The notes: generated by a model not told the origin, from the letters alone. Counted from the first letter of the stretch, positions 20,848 through 53,885 are shown. The stretch: 64,000 bases of DNA from Hyperoplus lanceolatus (GCA_026929865.2 CM049416.1:6673001-6737000); one strand, 5' to 3'. Program-made: numbers and translations.

Positions 20848-21401
20848 CTGACACCTCTAAGCAACTTCATTCATGTTTGTCTAATAAACCAGGGCCAGTT
20901 AGAGACCTTCCTCACAGCGCAACCTCCCGCAAACGCGCGAATTCTGTCCGGTTCTGTCACACACTTTCACTTTCACCACCACTGCTACTTTGATTACTGA
21001 TACAACGTAATACAGGGGGTGGATCAGAGCGGATCACGTGATCGTCTCGCCTGCAGGCACCGATTTTTTGTGGTTATTATTTTCTGTGTCAAAACAATGC
21101 TCAGAATGGGGCTACACGTTTTATTGTCTTTTTGCATTCGAACAGGCATTATCCATAGCATACATCCATTTGCCATGTTCTTTAAGCGTCATTCCTTTTT
21201 TGTGTTTTTTAATTATTATTAATTATGAATTATTAATTTTTTACAGTGTAGGCTTACTGTAGAGCAGAGGTGAGCGGAAAAGTCATCCGGCCGCTAGGTG
21301 GCGCAAGAGTGGGAAATGTCGCCAAAATGTCGTTGACTGTCGCGCTTGTAGTTTTGTTGTTGTGCCGCCTCCTTCCGCCTAGCAGAGCGAGGAGCCAACC
21401 C
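20848..21401. promoter_or_regulatory. Divergent promoter interval il15ra / rbm17
   Basis: The il15ra start codon and the first likely rbm17 exon are about 0.5 kb apart on opposite strands. The left part has the ISRE-like site; the right part (21280-21400) is GC-richer with GGCGCAAG- and CCGCC-type motifs as expected of a housekeeping promoter. No IL2RA-like exon is visible here. Confidence 0.5.
20964..20976 (-). promoter_or_regulatory. ISRE-like element upstream of il15ra
   Basis: On the minus strand this reads GTGAAAGTGAAAG, which fits the GAAANNGAAA core bound by IRF factors. It lies about 117 bp upstream of the il15ra ATG, in the likely promoter or 5' leader. Mammalian IL15RA is interferon- and IRF1-inducible, so the position makes sense. 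A weaker match (GAAGTGAAAG, + strand, near 20694) sits in intron 1. Motif match only. Confidence 0.5.
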
Positions 21402-21497
21402 ATGGAGCCAACGCTAAAACAAATGTGTTGCTAAACCGTTTTATTTTAATTGTGCAGGCACTAACGTTAAGTATATGTACAGGTATTTCTATAGCAG
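21402..21497 (+). other. rbm17: End of rbm17 non-coding exon 1, with a short upstream ORF
   Basis: A consensus donor (CAG then gtaagt) follows 21497 and a plausible acceptor precedes 21862, so a leader exon probably splices to the ATG exon. An upstream ATG at 21402 in good context opens a 10-codon frame ending at TAA 21432-21434. The transcription start is not known, so the upstream ORF may or may not be in the mRNA. Confidence 0.45.
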
Positions 21498-21886
21498 GTA
21501 AGTTGAAAGCAAACTAAAATACTACATATTATAATATACACATATTCATTGAACATTTATGAGCAGACAGTTGTGTTTAGTTGCTGTGTTAGCATCAGCT
21601 AATGTTAGCTACATTTACATTTAGACAGTTTGTCCTGGCTTGCTGGGTTTTAAACTAACGTGTTAACCTTAATGTAGCTCAGCAAGACAAATATTTCGGC
21701 ATGTCGTTGCATTTAATTAGTCTGTGTGATCCAGATAAGAGACCCAGCTTTTATTAAACTGGGCTGCTGCGAAGTTACAACCTCAAGCTATGTATAAATA
21801 CTGCAGAACCAACGTGGAGTTTGGATTTAATTCATAGAAATAATGTCATTCTTGTCCGTAGTAAACAATAGCAGTGACGGGCAGCC

Positions 21887-31878
<9,992 letters not shown>

Positions 31879-31941
31879 CGTCTTCCCCGGGCAACAAGCG
31901 ACGCCATGAACACACACATCATCATCTCCACACTTGTACAT

Positions 31942-31947
31942 AATAAA
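31942..31947 (+). terminator. rbm17: rbm17 polyadenylation signal AATAAA
   Basis: First AATAAA after the rbm17 stop, 64 bp downstream. A second one lies at 32059-32064. Either could set the 3' end. Confidence 0.6.
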
Positions 31948-32880
31948 ACCCTTTTTTATATTTCATGAGCAGCAGTGAAAGGTGTCTGTATGTAGAATCA
32001 TTCATCTTGTAGATTATAAGTTTTTCCCCTGTGATGAATTATACTTTTGTCATGACAAAATAAATGGTATAAACTCTGCCTAGTTTGCTGTTTTTTTTAT
32101 TATGTATAACTATGCCATGCAAATTTGAATTTCCTGTTAGAAATCAGCCTTGTCACGCTCACTGGAATAGAGTTGTTTTGCAGCTTCAGAATGTGAAAAA
32201 CACTTTTCAACTTCATATGAATTTAAACTGAAAAATTGCTCACATCCTGTCGTTGAGCAGTTCCTAATATCCAAGAAGCCCAGTTTTCACTGTGAATTGT
32301 CTGACTTCAGCGCCCTGTAGTCTTCACTTAGCGCTGATAGGGACTGGGACAGTGATGGCAGCTCCAGCCTCATTTAGGTGGGTGGAGAGCGCATGTGGGC
32401 GGAGAGAGCGCTACAGGCCGCAGCCGGACCTTATTGATTGGTCGGGCACTTCTTCTTTGTTGAATTTCATTAGCGGCTGGCAAACTCGATATAGGGTGTG
32501 TCCTCGCCACCAGTCGGACTGGAGTGGCGAACATTGTACATACAGAAGAACTTAAAGCAGATAATGGATTTCTTTTTTTTTACATGAAACAATTGTCTGT
32601 TCGACCAAAAAAATATTAGTATTAACTTAAAACATATTTATTAAATGTATTTTCACATCAGAACATATACATGCCTATAAATAGTTTGAAGCATTTTCTC
32701 AATCGTTGTTGACAAGTTAAGTTTGAAAGGAAACACATATTCCTGTAGGGGCAAAGGTTGTTTCACATTTATTTATTGGTCAGTGAATTATAGTTACCAG
32801 GTAAAGTACAGCATCAATATCCAGTTATTTTGCACCATAAAGATGCAGGAGGCACAGCATGAAGCATTTCATTTTAATTC

Positions 32881-32886
32881 TTTATT
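32881..32886 (-). terminator. nudt5: nudt5 polyadenylation signal AATAAA
   Basis: Closest minus-strand AATAAA that I found downstream of the nudt5 stop (33887), implying a 3' UTR of about 1 kb. It leaves about 0.8 kb between the rbm17 and nudt5 ends. Confidence 0.5.
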
Positions 32887-33886
32887 AATACAGTCCCTCT
32901 GTTGTACATTACAGTAAGTAACAAGAGAACCACCTCCGACCCCCGGTATTGTTAACACTGTTAATATTCCAATTCCTATGTTTGAGTTATTTAGTAACTA
33001 TATATAGGCCTAATAGCTTGTCTACTTCCTTAATTGTTAGTGAGTGGACTCATTCACTTCTCAGGACCTTGTCATTATACAGGATCCATGAGAAGCATGT
33101 GAGCTGGCATGACTCAGCTCTCCATTGCTTTCTGCTTTTCCAATGGATTGATTGATCTCTCCAATTTGTGTTAAACATTAGTGCAAAAAAATTCTGGCAA
33201 TCAAAATAGAAGAGAGAACATGCTAAAGTTAGTGTAGCTAGAATTGCAACATGACACAGGTTTGGGGCACGGATTTTTTTTTTTTTTTTTTTCAGTCACT
33301 AGGTCAGCGACAGCATGTTAGCAAACGTTAAAGGAATGTCTGAGGAACAGGGAAATAAAAATGACAAAAAAATAATTGCATCTCGTCACACTACTTGTAA
33401 TCTCATAAAAAAAGACTTGGAAAAAATGACTATTTGTCACTTAAGGCATTCAAGAGCAACACCTGAAACATAACCCTGTGTTAAGTTTGCAAACAATTAT
33501 TGCTCTTCTGCCAGAGTATATTTCAGGGCTTGAGGCGTTTGTGTTCAACAGGGCTCCTTCATATGCTCAGTTTCTAAATCCAAGGAGCTTGACATTTATC
33601 ATTTGTTATCAGTATTTTCTTTTACATTCACTTTGATTTGGATATCACATGCACAGCTGTATGTCTATGGATGGTCAGGGCACTTCATCGAAACAAATCT
33701 TAAAATCTGGAGGGTTACGTGGGGTCTAGATCCACAAAGCAACAGCAATTCTTCATACAATTCCTTAATATAATCATTCGGAAGTGATCAATTTCCTTTC
33801 CAATGCATTTTGACTTTCCACCCTGTGTAGGAGCCCTATGTAACAGCAAAGACCTATTTCTTTGTCTAATCCTCATCATTTGAGGT

Positions 33887-36248
33887 TCACTGTTTCAGGA
33901 TGCGCAGCTCCCTGGGTTTGAAGAAGGCCTGAGCCATCCCCATGGCAAAGATGTACACTTTGGCGTCCACCACGATTTTTTCTTTCTTCAGCAGACCTGC
34001 AGGGGGGGTGGGGCAAGCCAGTTGTTAGTTTGTGTGTGTGCGCATGGCTCATGTTATAATGCCAGTCTGTGAAAAAGCGGATGCCTCACCGTCTATTTTT
34101 GTCTGGAATTGGTCCAGAGGTAAAAGAATGACTTCCACAAATTCTGTAGAAAAAGGAGACGGAAGGACTGGTGTGAGGATTTAGTTTACAAGACAAACAG
34201 TGTGATTTCTGATGCAGTAAAGGAACACGACTCACCTCCGTCACCTGTGGAAGAACCAAACAGAAGACGATTATTCAACATGCCATTTTTTTTTTCAAGT
34301 AGTACAGTGAAATGTGTACTGTATTTTCAGTCATTCATTTAAAACTGTAACAAGTTAATGGCAGAGAATAGCGAGTGAGAACTGTTTGGGGGGGGAGGGG
34401 TCTCCTCACCAAGCTGTTGCGTGGGGTTGATGTTCTCCTCTTCATCACCGTTGATGTTGACCATCACCATCTGGGTGGTGCAGTTAGACAGGCCGGGGTC
34501 CAGACACGTCACTGCATTCACAGCAATAACATGAGTGATACTCGTATTATATTAAAAATACTTTATTACTTCTTTTCACTTTGCACCTCTGACCCCTGCA
34601 CTGCCCCTTTTAAAACCAGCTCAGGAGATAGCATACACCCGATAGAGGCAGCTTATTCAATATAGTGCACAGAACTACTTTGTGTGAGCATACCTGGAGT
34701 GACTCCCACTACTTCCCCTTTGTAGCCGGTTTCTTCTTTCAGCTCCCTCAGCGCAGCGGCCTCCGCACCCTCCCCCTCGTCAATCAGCCCTGAGCACGGG
34801 CCAGACAGAGAAATATATCACAAAGAAACAATACCATGTACTGTGTGTGTTTTGGAGAAATCCTAGGACCAGAATGCATAGCTTGGAATGGAATCCACAT
34901 GATAAACCTTCTTACCAGCAGGGAACTCCAGAGTGTGGCATCCCATGGGAGGACGGAACTGCTTGACCATCACCACACAGTCTTTGTGGAGCGTCCGCTT
35001 CAGCAGGGCGATAATCCCAACGCCTGCAAACCAGAGGAGTGTGTTACTCCAAAAATGCAGGACTAACGGCTAACGGAAAAAAAAAAAAACCCTTACCATC
35101 CGTTTCTGTGTTGGCTTGCCTGGTTGTCCTCTTGGCCGTCTCCCAGGTTCTGGTGGATACAAACAGGGAATTCAAACTACGAGCCAGAAACTCATGATGC
35201 CAAATTGAAGTCAGTCATAGACAGAAACAGCACCTGGTGTTTCCAGCTGGGTCCACGTACGTCGTCTTCTCCAGCTTCACCCATTTCCCAGAGGCGATGA
35301 GCTGAGACACAGAGGGAACAAACACAGAGCTAAGAGGGGAGCAGAAATCAACCAATGCAGCAACACACTGCTGCTCTGAAATGTTATTTTCTAGCTATGT
35401 ATAGTGATGTTTAAGTTAAAGGTGGAGTCAGTGATTCTGGAGAACGCTTGTTTTTCAAAATCACTTTTTTGTCAAAATCAGTTAATATCTTTTCATGATA
35501 GCTACAAGTCTGTACTGTGGGTGCGCTGAGAAAAATGTGGTGTTAATACAGAGCCTGTAGAATAGTATGTGAACAAAGGGGGCCCACCATAGCTAGCAAA
35601 ATGCCCTGTTTACAGAGCCAAAGCTGTACAGTGTATCAACACTATATTTTGTCTCAGTGCGCACAGTATGGACACGTAGGGGATCGTGAGGAGATATTCA
35701 CTGGATTTGACTAAAAGTGACTTTGACAACAAGCATTGTCCAGAATTGCTGACTCCAACTTCACTTGGCTGATCAAATGACTGTGAAATAAGCAAGGAGG
35801 GGCATCATTGAGCAGTATGGGGATTTTGAATTATTGGTCATAGACAGGGTGGACCCACAGTTCCTGCACAGATTTGTATTAAAGTTGCTAAATTGATAGC
35901 ACTATAAACTAAGTCATTATCAGGTGATTAGGCAGACCTGTTAATGCAATTTAATGTTTAAAAAGCACCTGCAGTACAACATATCACTTAACTTGAGAGG
36001 TCCGAACCTTACTGCAGCCAAAGAAATGAATAAGAACAGCCTCGCAAAGACATGACATGCTTTATTGACTTGCTGAAGTACTAATTTGGGATACTTTGTG
36101 CAGGTGTAGCTAAAATTGTAAGGTTTCCATCTCCACGTCCTATTTATTTTTTGTTGCCATTTTGACATATATCATAAAACACACTTACCTCCTCTTTCTC
36201 TATGTGTGGTACAGTGCTGGCCACTTTGGCGTGCCCACAGTTGCTCAT
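33887..36248 (-). CDS. nudt5: ADP-sugar pyrophosphatase (Nudix hydrolase 5)
   Basis: Nine coding exons in minus-strand order: 36248-36189, 35301-35234, 35149-35097, 35023-34916, 34789-34694, 34511-34410, 34244-34236 (9 nt), 34143-34090 and 33996-33887 (TGA). Phases close exactly and give 219 aa, the human length. Exon 5 encodes a complete Nudix box (G-x5-E-x7-REL-x-EE-x-G-Y), whose glutamates bind catalytic Mg2+. The following GLSNC and GDGEFVEV stretches match the vertebrate NUDT5 pattern. The enzyme is a dimer that splits ADP-ribose into AMP and ribose 5-phosphate, also hydrolyses 8-oxo-dGDP, and with pyrophosphate can make nuclear ATP. The gene starts head to head with cdc123 and ends tail to tail with rbm17. 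The C-terminus ([12 protein letters not shown]) differs from the mammalian one. Confidence 0.95.
35419..35765. mobile_element. Long-TIR MITE family, copy 5
   Basis: Left end AAAGGTGGAGTCAGTGATTC; inverted right end with TTGACAACAAGCATTGTCC. In the nudt5 first coding intron. Confidence 0.75.
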
Positions 36249-37534
36249 TTTCAGTATCTGGACAACTAGAGAGGGAGGAAAATAGTCAGAAAAATGTATT
36301 TTATATTATAAACAAGGTTCACTCGAGCCCAGTTCAGAATTAACACTAAATACAGATTTATCGCCGTCCTGTGTATGCTAACTAGACGAGTGGTTTGTGG
36401 TCATGAGTTGCTTAATTAGCCGCTACAGTTATCCCCCGCTAACTGAGTTCAACCTCCTCCCTGTTAAACTCAGCTATTCCCCTTCGTTTCTTTGTTTGTT
36501 TCACGGCAACTGAACTGCTTTGGCCTTCTCAATGCTACAGGGGTTCGTGTAAATTAAACTGTACAACCATAGAAGAACGCGAGGGGTGAAATAAAACTAA
36601 ACTTAACTCACGTGAAATTTCCAACCAAGCGTAAGTTGTTGTAGCAGAGATGGTGTAGAAGAAGAGAGAGGAGTCACTCGGACACCACTTCCGGACACCG
36701 ACCGGTTATCCCTCAGGATGAAAAACGGCAAACTTCAGTAATTTAATTATTGATCATATTGATAAAGAGTATGCATTAATGTGGGAGACTGTGCTATTTT
36801 TTAGATTCAAAATGTATTAGTTCTGATGGCAAGTAATTTATACAGCAGTAAAAAAATAATAATAATAATAACTTTGTACGTTTCCTCCATGAGGATGGAC
36901 AATTATACATTTTATTTCTTATTCCTAATAAGAAAAGGCAATGAAAACATTCAACATATTGACTTCTCTAAATATCTGTAATATCTGTTAAGCCTATCCT
37001 ATAAACATTTTCCTTTAAATGTAGCCTAATCATTGTTTTAAAAAGGATGAAAACCTGCATTCATTAGAATTTCTTCATACATTTAAAATTCCAATCACAC
37101 TTAAAGAATACACTAGGCCATGACATTTGATGCCACTCCTGCAGGTTTTCTTCTATTAAGAAATGTTAATTTCACAGTGCCTTATTTTTGTACATTATGT
37201 CCTTGTTATTCCAAATAAAGTGTAAGAGACTGTAGGTGCTCTTAGGAATACACGATCTATGTCGCAAATCAGCGGGTTCCGTGTGCATCTCAAAAAGACC
37301 TCCCCTTCTTAAAAATCAAAACACCAAATGCCTTCCAAACTCTGAGCGGCTAAATCACACATTTTAACCAATTTAAATTAAATAAACAATTAATTAAATA
37401 CAATTGTTCACAACAATAAAACATAGTAATATTGGCTCAAAACGTCAAGGCGTTGGGTGAGAACTTTCCGCGAAAATATCCGGTTTTCCGGAAGATATTT
37501 ACCGGTGGACTATTTTCTCACAGGATATTGCAGC
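36249..37534. promoter_or_regulatory. Divergent promoter region nudt5 / cdc123
   Basis: The nudt5 leader: its ATG exon extends to 36265 (acceptor), and a donor before 36612 marks a non-coding first exon reaching to about 36690, where an ETS-type CACTTCCGG motif occurs. On the cdc123 side an E2F-like TTTCCGCGAAAA (37465-37476) and an ETS-type TTCCGGAAG (37486-37494) precede the ATG. The 0.75 kb between is AT-rich with no coding signal. Human NUDT5 and CDC123 are also head to head. Confidence 0.55.
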
Positions 37535-47684
<10,150 letters not shown>

Positions 47685-47840
47685 CACAGTCCTCCAAGAA
47701 CAGTTACCAGCATCAGCAGCCCCTCTGTACAATGTGTTCCCGCATGAACTGACTCTAAAACCCTGTCTTAAGCTTTTTTTACTTTTCATTTTGGTGCCCT
47801 CTCACTCTCTTCTGTTAGCGGTACCCGGTGTGGGGGAGGG

Positions 47841-47932
47841 GGGGGTTCTTGAATGGCTCTCTCGTGTTAGTCTAATGGAGTGGGTGTGGGGGGGGGTTCT
47901 TGAATGGCTCTCTCGTGTTAGTCTAATGGAGA
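47841..47932. repeat. cdc123: 51-bp tandem duplication in cdc123 3' UTR
   Basis: GGGGGTTCTTGAATGGCTCT and following bases repeat once with a 51-bp period, each unit preceded by a G run. Lies 160-250 bp after the cdc123 stop. Confidence 0.9.
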
Positions 47933-48902
47933 ACGTTAGATTAGCAGTGATCATGCTAACGGCTCTTTGAGGATTCATTTTCTGACGTCTTACTGTTCGT
48001 AATGCCTTGGTGAGATAAGGGAGGGAGTTGTTGGCAGTATTGTGATTTGTTTTGTTTGTTTTTTTTTAATGGTCGAATCATGGTGTTACTGTAATGGGAA
48101 TGGGATGCAGCATTCACTAGCACTGTAAAGAACGATTGCTGCTTTTTATACTTTAAAATAAGTGTGCATTATAGTATCTTTACTGCACTCGCATATAACG
48201 TGTCTACATGTAAAAAAATCCCTTGCGCCTCTCTGTGTGTGTGTGTGTGTGTCAAGAGGAGGCCGTGGCAGACTTTATTTAACACTTAAAGCCATTCATC
48301 ACTGACTCACTGGTTCATTTCTTGCCCTGCTCCTCCATCTCTCCATGTCAATTTCCTCTGAGTGGTTTTGACACACTCATTGCTCCGAGCCCTGTTTTTC
48401 CCATTATGCATCGCTGTAGAATGTTGCTCCGAAAGTGAAAAAAAAAAAACATCACCATTAAACTTCTTGTGGTATATTGACTGGGCTGTGACAGGTCTGC
48501 TGGGTGCTGTAGCGTCTAGCACATTAGAAATTGACTTTGCCTTTTTTTTTTTTTTTTACGCAACAGCTCTCATTATGCCTGGAGCTAAATGAGCTGTGAG
48601 TGTGCGGTGCAGAGCAGTTCATTTAGGCCCCCACCTCCCCCTCCTCTCCCCTCCCCTCCTCCTTTACTGGATTGATAGAGCAATTACAGGGAGATGGAAA
48701 AAGCCGGCGCGATGAGAGTTACAGGTCCCCTGGTGAAGCGCTGCAGACTGGAGACGGTATACACACGGCGCATATCGTGGCGAGTGTGTTGCACCTTTAA
48801 TCATCATTGTGGAAAATGAAACCAGGGCTGTAAAGTGCACCCTCCAGACCTGAAGGACGTGTCCCAGTTTGACCCTGCTGGGGCCGATAGGAGAACACAC
48901 AA

Positions 48903-49081
48903 GTTTTTTTTTTGTTTTGTTTTTTGGCATTTTTATGCTTTATCGATAGTGTAGAGACAGAGTTGAAATGGGGCAGAGAGGGGAGTGACATGCAGAGCCC
49001 GCGGCTGGAATAGAACCCGGGTCCGCTGCTGGCCGAGGCCCATGGGGGGGACGCCCTACCAACTGAGCTAAGGGCGCCCCC
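48903..49081 (-). mobile_element. tRNA-derived SINE, copy 4
   Basis: Minus-strand copy in the cdc123-camk1d interval with a T-rich run (the poly(A) tail) at its left edge. Box B carries one change (GGTTCTATTCC). Confidence 0.88.
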
Positions 49082-49649
49082 TAGGTTTGTTGTTTTTAAG
49101 ACAAGCCTCAAAACTCTGACCAATGTTGTAGCAAGTATGTTCAACTGCTGCTAATGCAGTATAAGACAAAGCCCTGCATTAAATCCTACTATTTTTCTTC
49201 AATTCTTGTTCAGTTTATGAACATAAAAAATGGTGGACATTACTTAGTACAATGCAGTACTATTCCTTTATTGCAGGGCTGATGTATTAAACTGCATTGG
49301 TTTACTGAATACACTGGCATTTGGGCTTTGGTTTCATGGAACTTAAAGCTGCAACAATCAATATGTTTTATAATAACATTGGAGGTAATGTACCAGCTGG
49401 TAAACAAAGAGGAGCATTTGGGAGCTAAAGAGACAGATAACAGCTAAAAGGAGATAGAATACTTGTTATCTGTCGGACGCACGTAATGGCTATTCTTCCA
49501 CTGTATCTGCATATGTTAAAAGGCGCTGTTAATTTACACTTGGATCTTATGTCAGTGTTGGGTTAGCTTGTTGTCAAAGTTGCCCTTAAAAATCAGTTCA
49601 CACCGGTTCAATTTGAGATCCAAATTAAATAAATACACGCAAATAAACC

Positions 49650-50355
49650 AAGATCAAAGACATATTTTAGCTCTCAAGTAAATTATTCATCTGAGGTAGA
49701 ATTGATCTCAATGGTTGAGTAATATCTATCTATAGGTGGAGCAAAAGAAAAACAGTCTCTGAAGCTAAAAGGAAGCTCCGAAAAAGATAACACAATAGCC
49801 TGTATACGATCGAATAGTATTCTCTCGAAAATAAACTTAAATTCATGGTAGAAATAGAAAGCTTCAATAGCTCACACTGAGGCCAATACAATGACGTATT
49901 CCACATTGAAAGTGTTTGAATCAGCTCTTTTTCCCTGCACACATTTTTGATTTGGCACAGAAAGAAACTGACACTAATAACAATCCTAATGGCTTCACGC
50001 TATTAAAGTGTCCCAGTCAGCCATGACAGTGTGACAGTCAGCAATAGTGCACAATACCAGGAAACTGAAATTGAAACGGCTAAATTAAATTCCACTATCC
50101 TCCTCTCTCTCTCGTTGTATTATTACTATTTACACCCGGGCTCTTCTGACAGTAACACTTCATAAATGTGTTTGTGTCTGTGACCTGCGCTGCATCTAGA
50201 TGAGCTATACTGTGATGAATGAGCTTTCAGTCTGCTGTATAGTGGTTGTGGACACACCTATAGGGGCCCATCTGATCTGTCTGTCTGACAACAACCTGTG
50301 TGTTTAAAGGATTGCTCAGACATTAGATGACACGGGTTGACAAATTGCTGTGCGA
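49650..50355. repeat. Downstream copy of cdc123 intron 6 sequence
   Basis: Partner of the blocks described at 40060-43160, same orientation and order, only about 0.4 kb apart here. No coding signal. Confidence 0.65.
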
Positions 50356-51034
50356 CAAAACAGTCTCACAAAAAAAAATATATATATATATATATATTGA
50401 CCTGCACATGGGACTTGAGCTGCCAAAGAAACCTGCACAGATGGTAGGTGTCAGTGCAGAGTAATATGATCAATGAGCCTTTTGCTCTGCTAATGACAAA
50501 CGTACATTATGGATTATTCATCTTCTTGGGGTGAAAAAAAGAAGATGGATGTCATATGAAATGTAGATGTTAGTTTTCTCAGCCGTACAGCAGAAAGGGA
50601 AAAAAAAAACATCCTCTGTAATTTGACTCCACACCCGTCAGCCCAGCCAATGCTATCATTTATGGATAGCTAGGCTGTGGACTTAGATTTATGGCAGTGA
50701 TTTAACTGGGAAGCGTGGTGGCGTTTCTGCACCTTTGTCTCCCTCGACCTTCATCCTCCTGTTAAACCCTTTCTCCTCTCCTCTTTTCCTGTGCACCTGG
50801 CCTGGGCAGTCATCTCTCATTGGGGGGGGGGGGGTCACATTGGCTGACTCAGAGTAAAAGGATGGAGAGAGGGAAGGGAGGAGAAGAGGGACGGGGAGTT
50901 TTCCTCGCTTGCTGCTGCTGCTGAGGAAGAGCTGCAGTAGTTTGCAGCCAGAATACTCATGAGTAGCTGAGGCTGCAACACATTGTCCCCTCCCTCACTC
51001 ACTCTGCCTGTCTGTGTATCCCTCCTTACAGTAT

Positions 51035-51068
<34 letters not shown>

Positions 51069-51550
51069 GTGTTTTCATCACTTCTGAGGACACTACATCG
51101 ACTTTCATTCATTTTCTGTAACCTAAACCTAAGTCTACCCTTGCCTCAAACCAATTCTTCACCCTACAATGTTATTATTGACCTGCTGGGGACTTTTGTC
51201 TCCAAAATGAAGGCAAGTCCCCACAATGTCACTGTGTAACAATGTCTCCACAACATCAGTAGGCATAGTAAACGCACACACATACCATTGTACTGCTATC
51301 TTTGTGAGGACACTCATTGATAATGCATTCCCTACCCCCTTACCATAACTTTGACCATCCAATCCCACCATGCCCAACCCCAACACTAATCTTTACCTAC
51401 ACCTTATTCTAACCTGAACATTAAAACCATAGTCTTAACCCTAAAACAGGCCTTTCAAGAAGTGAGGACCATGCAAGCAAAATGTCCTCACTTTCCAAAA
51501 ATGTCCTCACTCCGATGGTTAAAAACTTAAATTGGTCTTAACAAAGATTC

Positions 51551-51681
<131 letters not shown>

Positions 51682-52689
51682 CGAGACAGGCAGTGAGGGG
51701 CAGAGAAAGAAGGCCAGAAATCCGTAGCCATAGTGTGTGTGTGTGGTGATGAGTAATCCGGCCTGGGCTGACCCCGTGCCGCGCTCGCAGCTGTCAGAGG
51801 GATCAGTGCTCCTCTGCAAACTGAACCTTTGTAATCCAGGTGTTATGCTGGGCCGGCTGGACCCAGGTGGACGTGCAGCTGAAGCCGGGGTCAGTGCTGA
51901 TCCCCGGGCGGCCGTTCCGACGCCTGTGTGGATCCCACTTAATGATGGGAGCATGACGTTTATTGTCAACAAGTTGGCGCAATGCGAATATTGCCACGTC
52001 CTGACCAGCCATTAGGCCATATAGGCTACACAATGGACAGGATGCTGAGCAGTATTCAGTAAGCTCGCTTTATTGTCATAACAACATGCAGTATCACAAC
52101 AAGGCTCGGATCAAGTGTAGCCTATAAACAGAAAGCATAGAGGGAGTAGGCTAATAAGAGCAAGCGAGAATTTAAACGCATAGAAGTGTCAGTGGATGAG
52201 CGGAAACCCCCAAAGCGTGCGGACAGCGCAGCAATTAACGGCGTTTACTATTGCAGGTGGCAGGATGTCCTCGTTAAAGTTAGACACACGTAACCAGCAT
52301 GATACAGGACATTCGGGGATGTTGCTTTCAAAATAAAGGCCCAACAGAAACGACGAATGCGTTTTTTAATAGGCCTAAGTGAAATCGATAATAATCGCAC
52401 ACAGACAGCCTGGCTATAGGCTATTTTAGATTACATGATGAAAGAAGAGTATTTGCTCAGTTTAATGAAAGGTTTAACATTTGAGTTTCTGACTAACAAC
52501 TAAAATAAAACTTAACAAACCATTAAAAAATATAGATTTTAAAGAGTTTGCTTGTGGTCATTTTGTGTTGGATTGTTCTCTTGATGATTTAGCCTAGGCT
52601 ATATAAACTTTGAACAAATAGCTTACATTCACACATAGCCTACCTATTGTAGCCTACCCGGTACAGTGAGCTACTCCTCCTAAATGTTC

Positions 52690-53087
52690 TCAGAGCTAAC
52701 TCCAGCCTAGGAATGCCTGCCTTCTCATTCAGTGCTCCAAACTCATGGAATGCTTTGCAGAGCATCTTAAAAATAATCTGCTCTTGCTACTTTTGGTTTA
52801 TTTAAATCTATGATTTCTGACTTTTACACATCTGACTGTAACTGTTTTAGCTGAATTCATTTTTCATTTAGTATTTAATCTTATTTTATTCTGGCTCTAT
52901 TTTTGTATTTCTTATACCTTATTTATTTATTTTATTTAAATTAATATATATTCATTTTTAACTTATTTTATTTCTGTTTTTTTTCTCTGCTCAAGGCCAA
53001 TGTTATCTTTGAAATTGTGTTTATTGTGTGTGCTCGTCGTCACTGTAAATGAGGGAAACCTCAGTGTCTTTCCAGTGAGAATAAAGG

Positions 53088-53125
<38 letters not shown>
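52690..53125 (+). mobile_element. LINE 3' end with (TTGA)n tail
   Basis: Decayed coding end (…HSVLQTHGMLCRAS), a 3' UTR and AATAAAGG followed by a TTGA tandem tail (about 53090-53125), as in L2/Rex-type elements. Upstream of camk1d. Confidence 0.65.
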
Positions 53126-53128
<3 letters not shown>

Positions 53129-53443
53129 AGCCTAGCCTACTGTAGGCCTATAGGTTCAATTTAAGATGTTTAGACAAAGCCTATGTGGATGTTCATAAGA
53201 CGACTGTATGATGAATATGATGATTATGATTCTATACTTCATTTGTGGTACTATAAGCAGTAGTAGCCAATACTTAACAATCATAGGCTATCTGAAAATA
53301 TTTTAAAACTATCTACGTGCTGCTATCCCATGTAGGCCATAGGCTTTTATTTTGAAAGCCTCGAGGGGAAGTGCTCCCATCTACTCGTGTGTGTGTGCGT
53401 GATTGTCCAGACGGCCGGAGGGGAGGAGGAGGAGGAGGGGAGG

Positions 53444-53447
<4 letters not shown>

Positions 53448-53502
<55 letters not shown>
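53448..53502. repeat. (GA)n tract in the probable camk1d 5' leader
   Basis: About 27 GA units, then GAGGGAGAGG-type variants to 53520, about 285 bp upstream of the ATG. Confidence 0.95.
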
Positions 53503-53511
<9 letters not shown>

Positions 53512-53777
53512 AGGGAGAGACAAGAAGAGGAGGGAGAGCGGGAGGCAGCAGCAGGGACACGGTAACCTGCAGGAGGACTCACATGGTCCTGCAGCAGCGG
53601 AGCACAGACCAACGGGACTCTCCAAAACACCTCTCTTGCTCTCAGCTCGGCTTCCTTTCTTCTTTCCCTTTCAAAACACTACTCTGTTTTTATTTTCTTT
53701 TTCTCTCCTTTTATCTTTCTCTCTCCTTCGCATCCCTCCTTCCCGCAGCGCACTGTCGCTCCGACTTGGGCCGGTAA

Positions 53778-53885
<108 letters not shown>

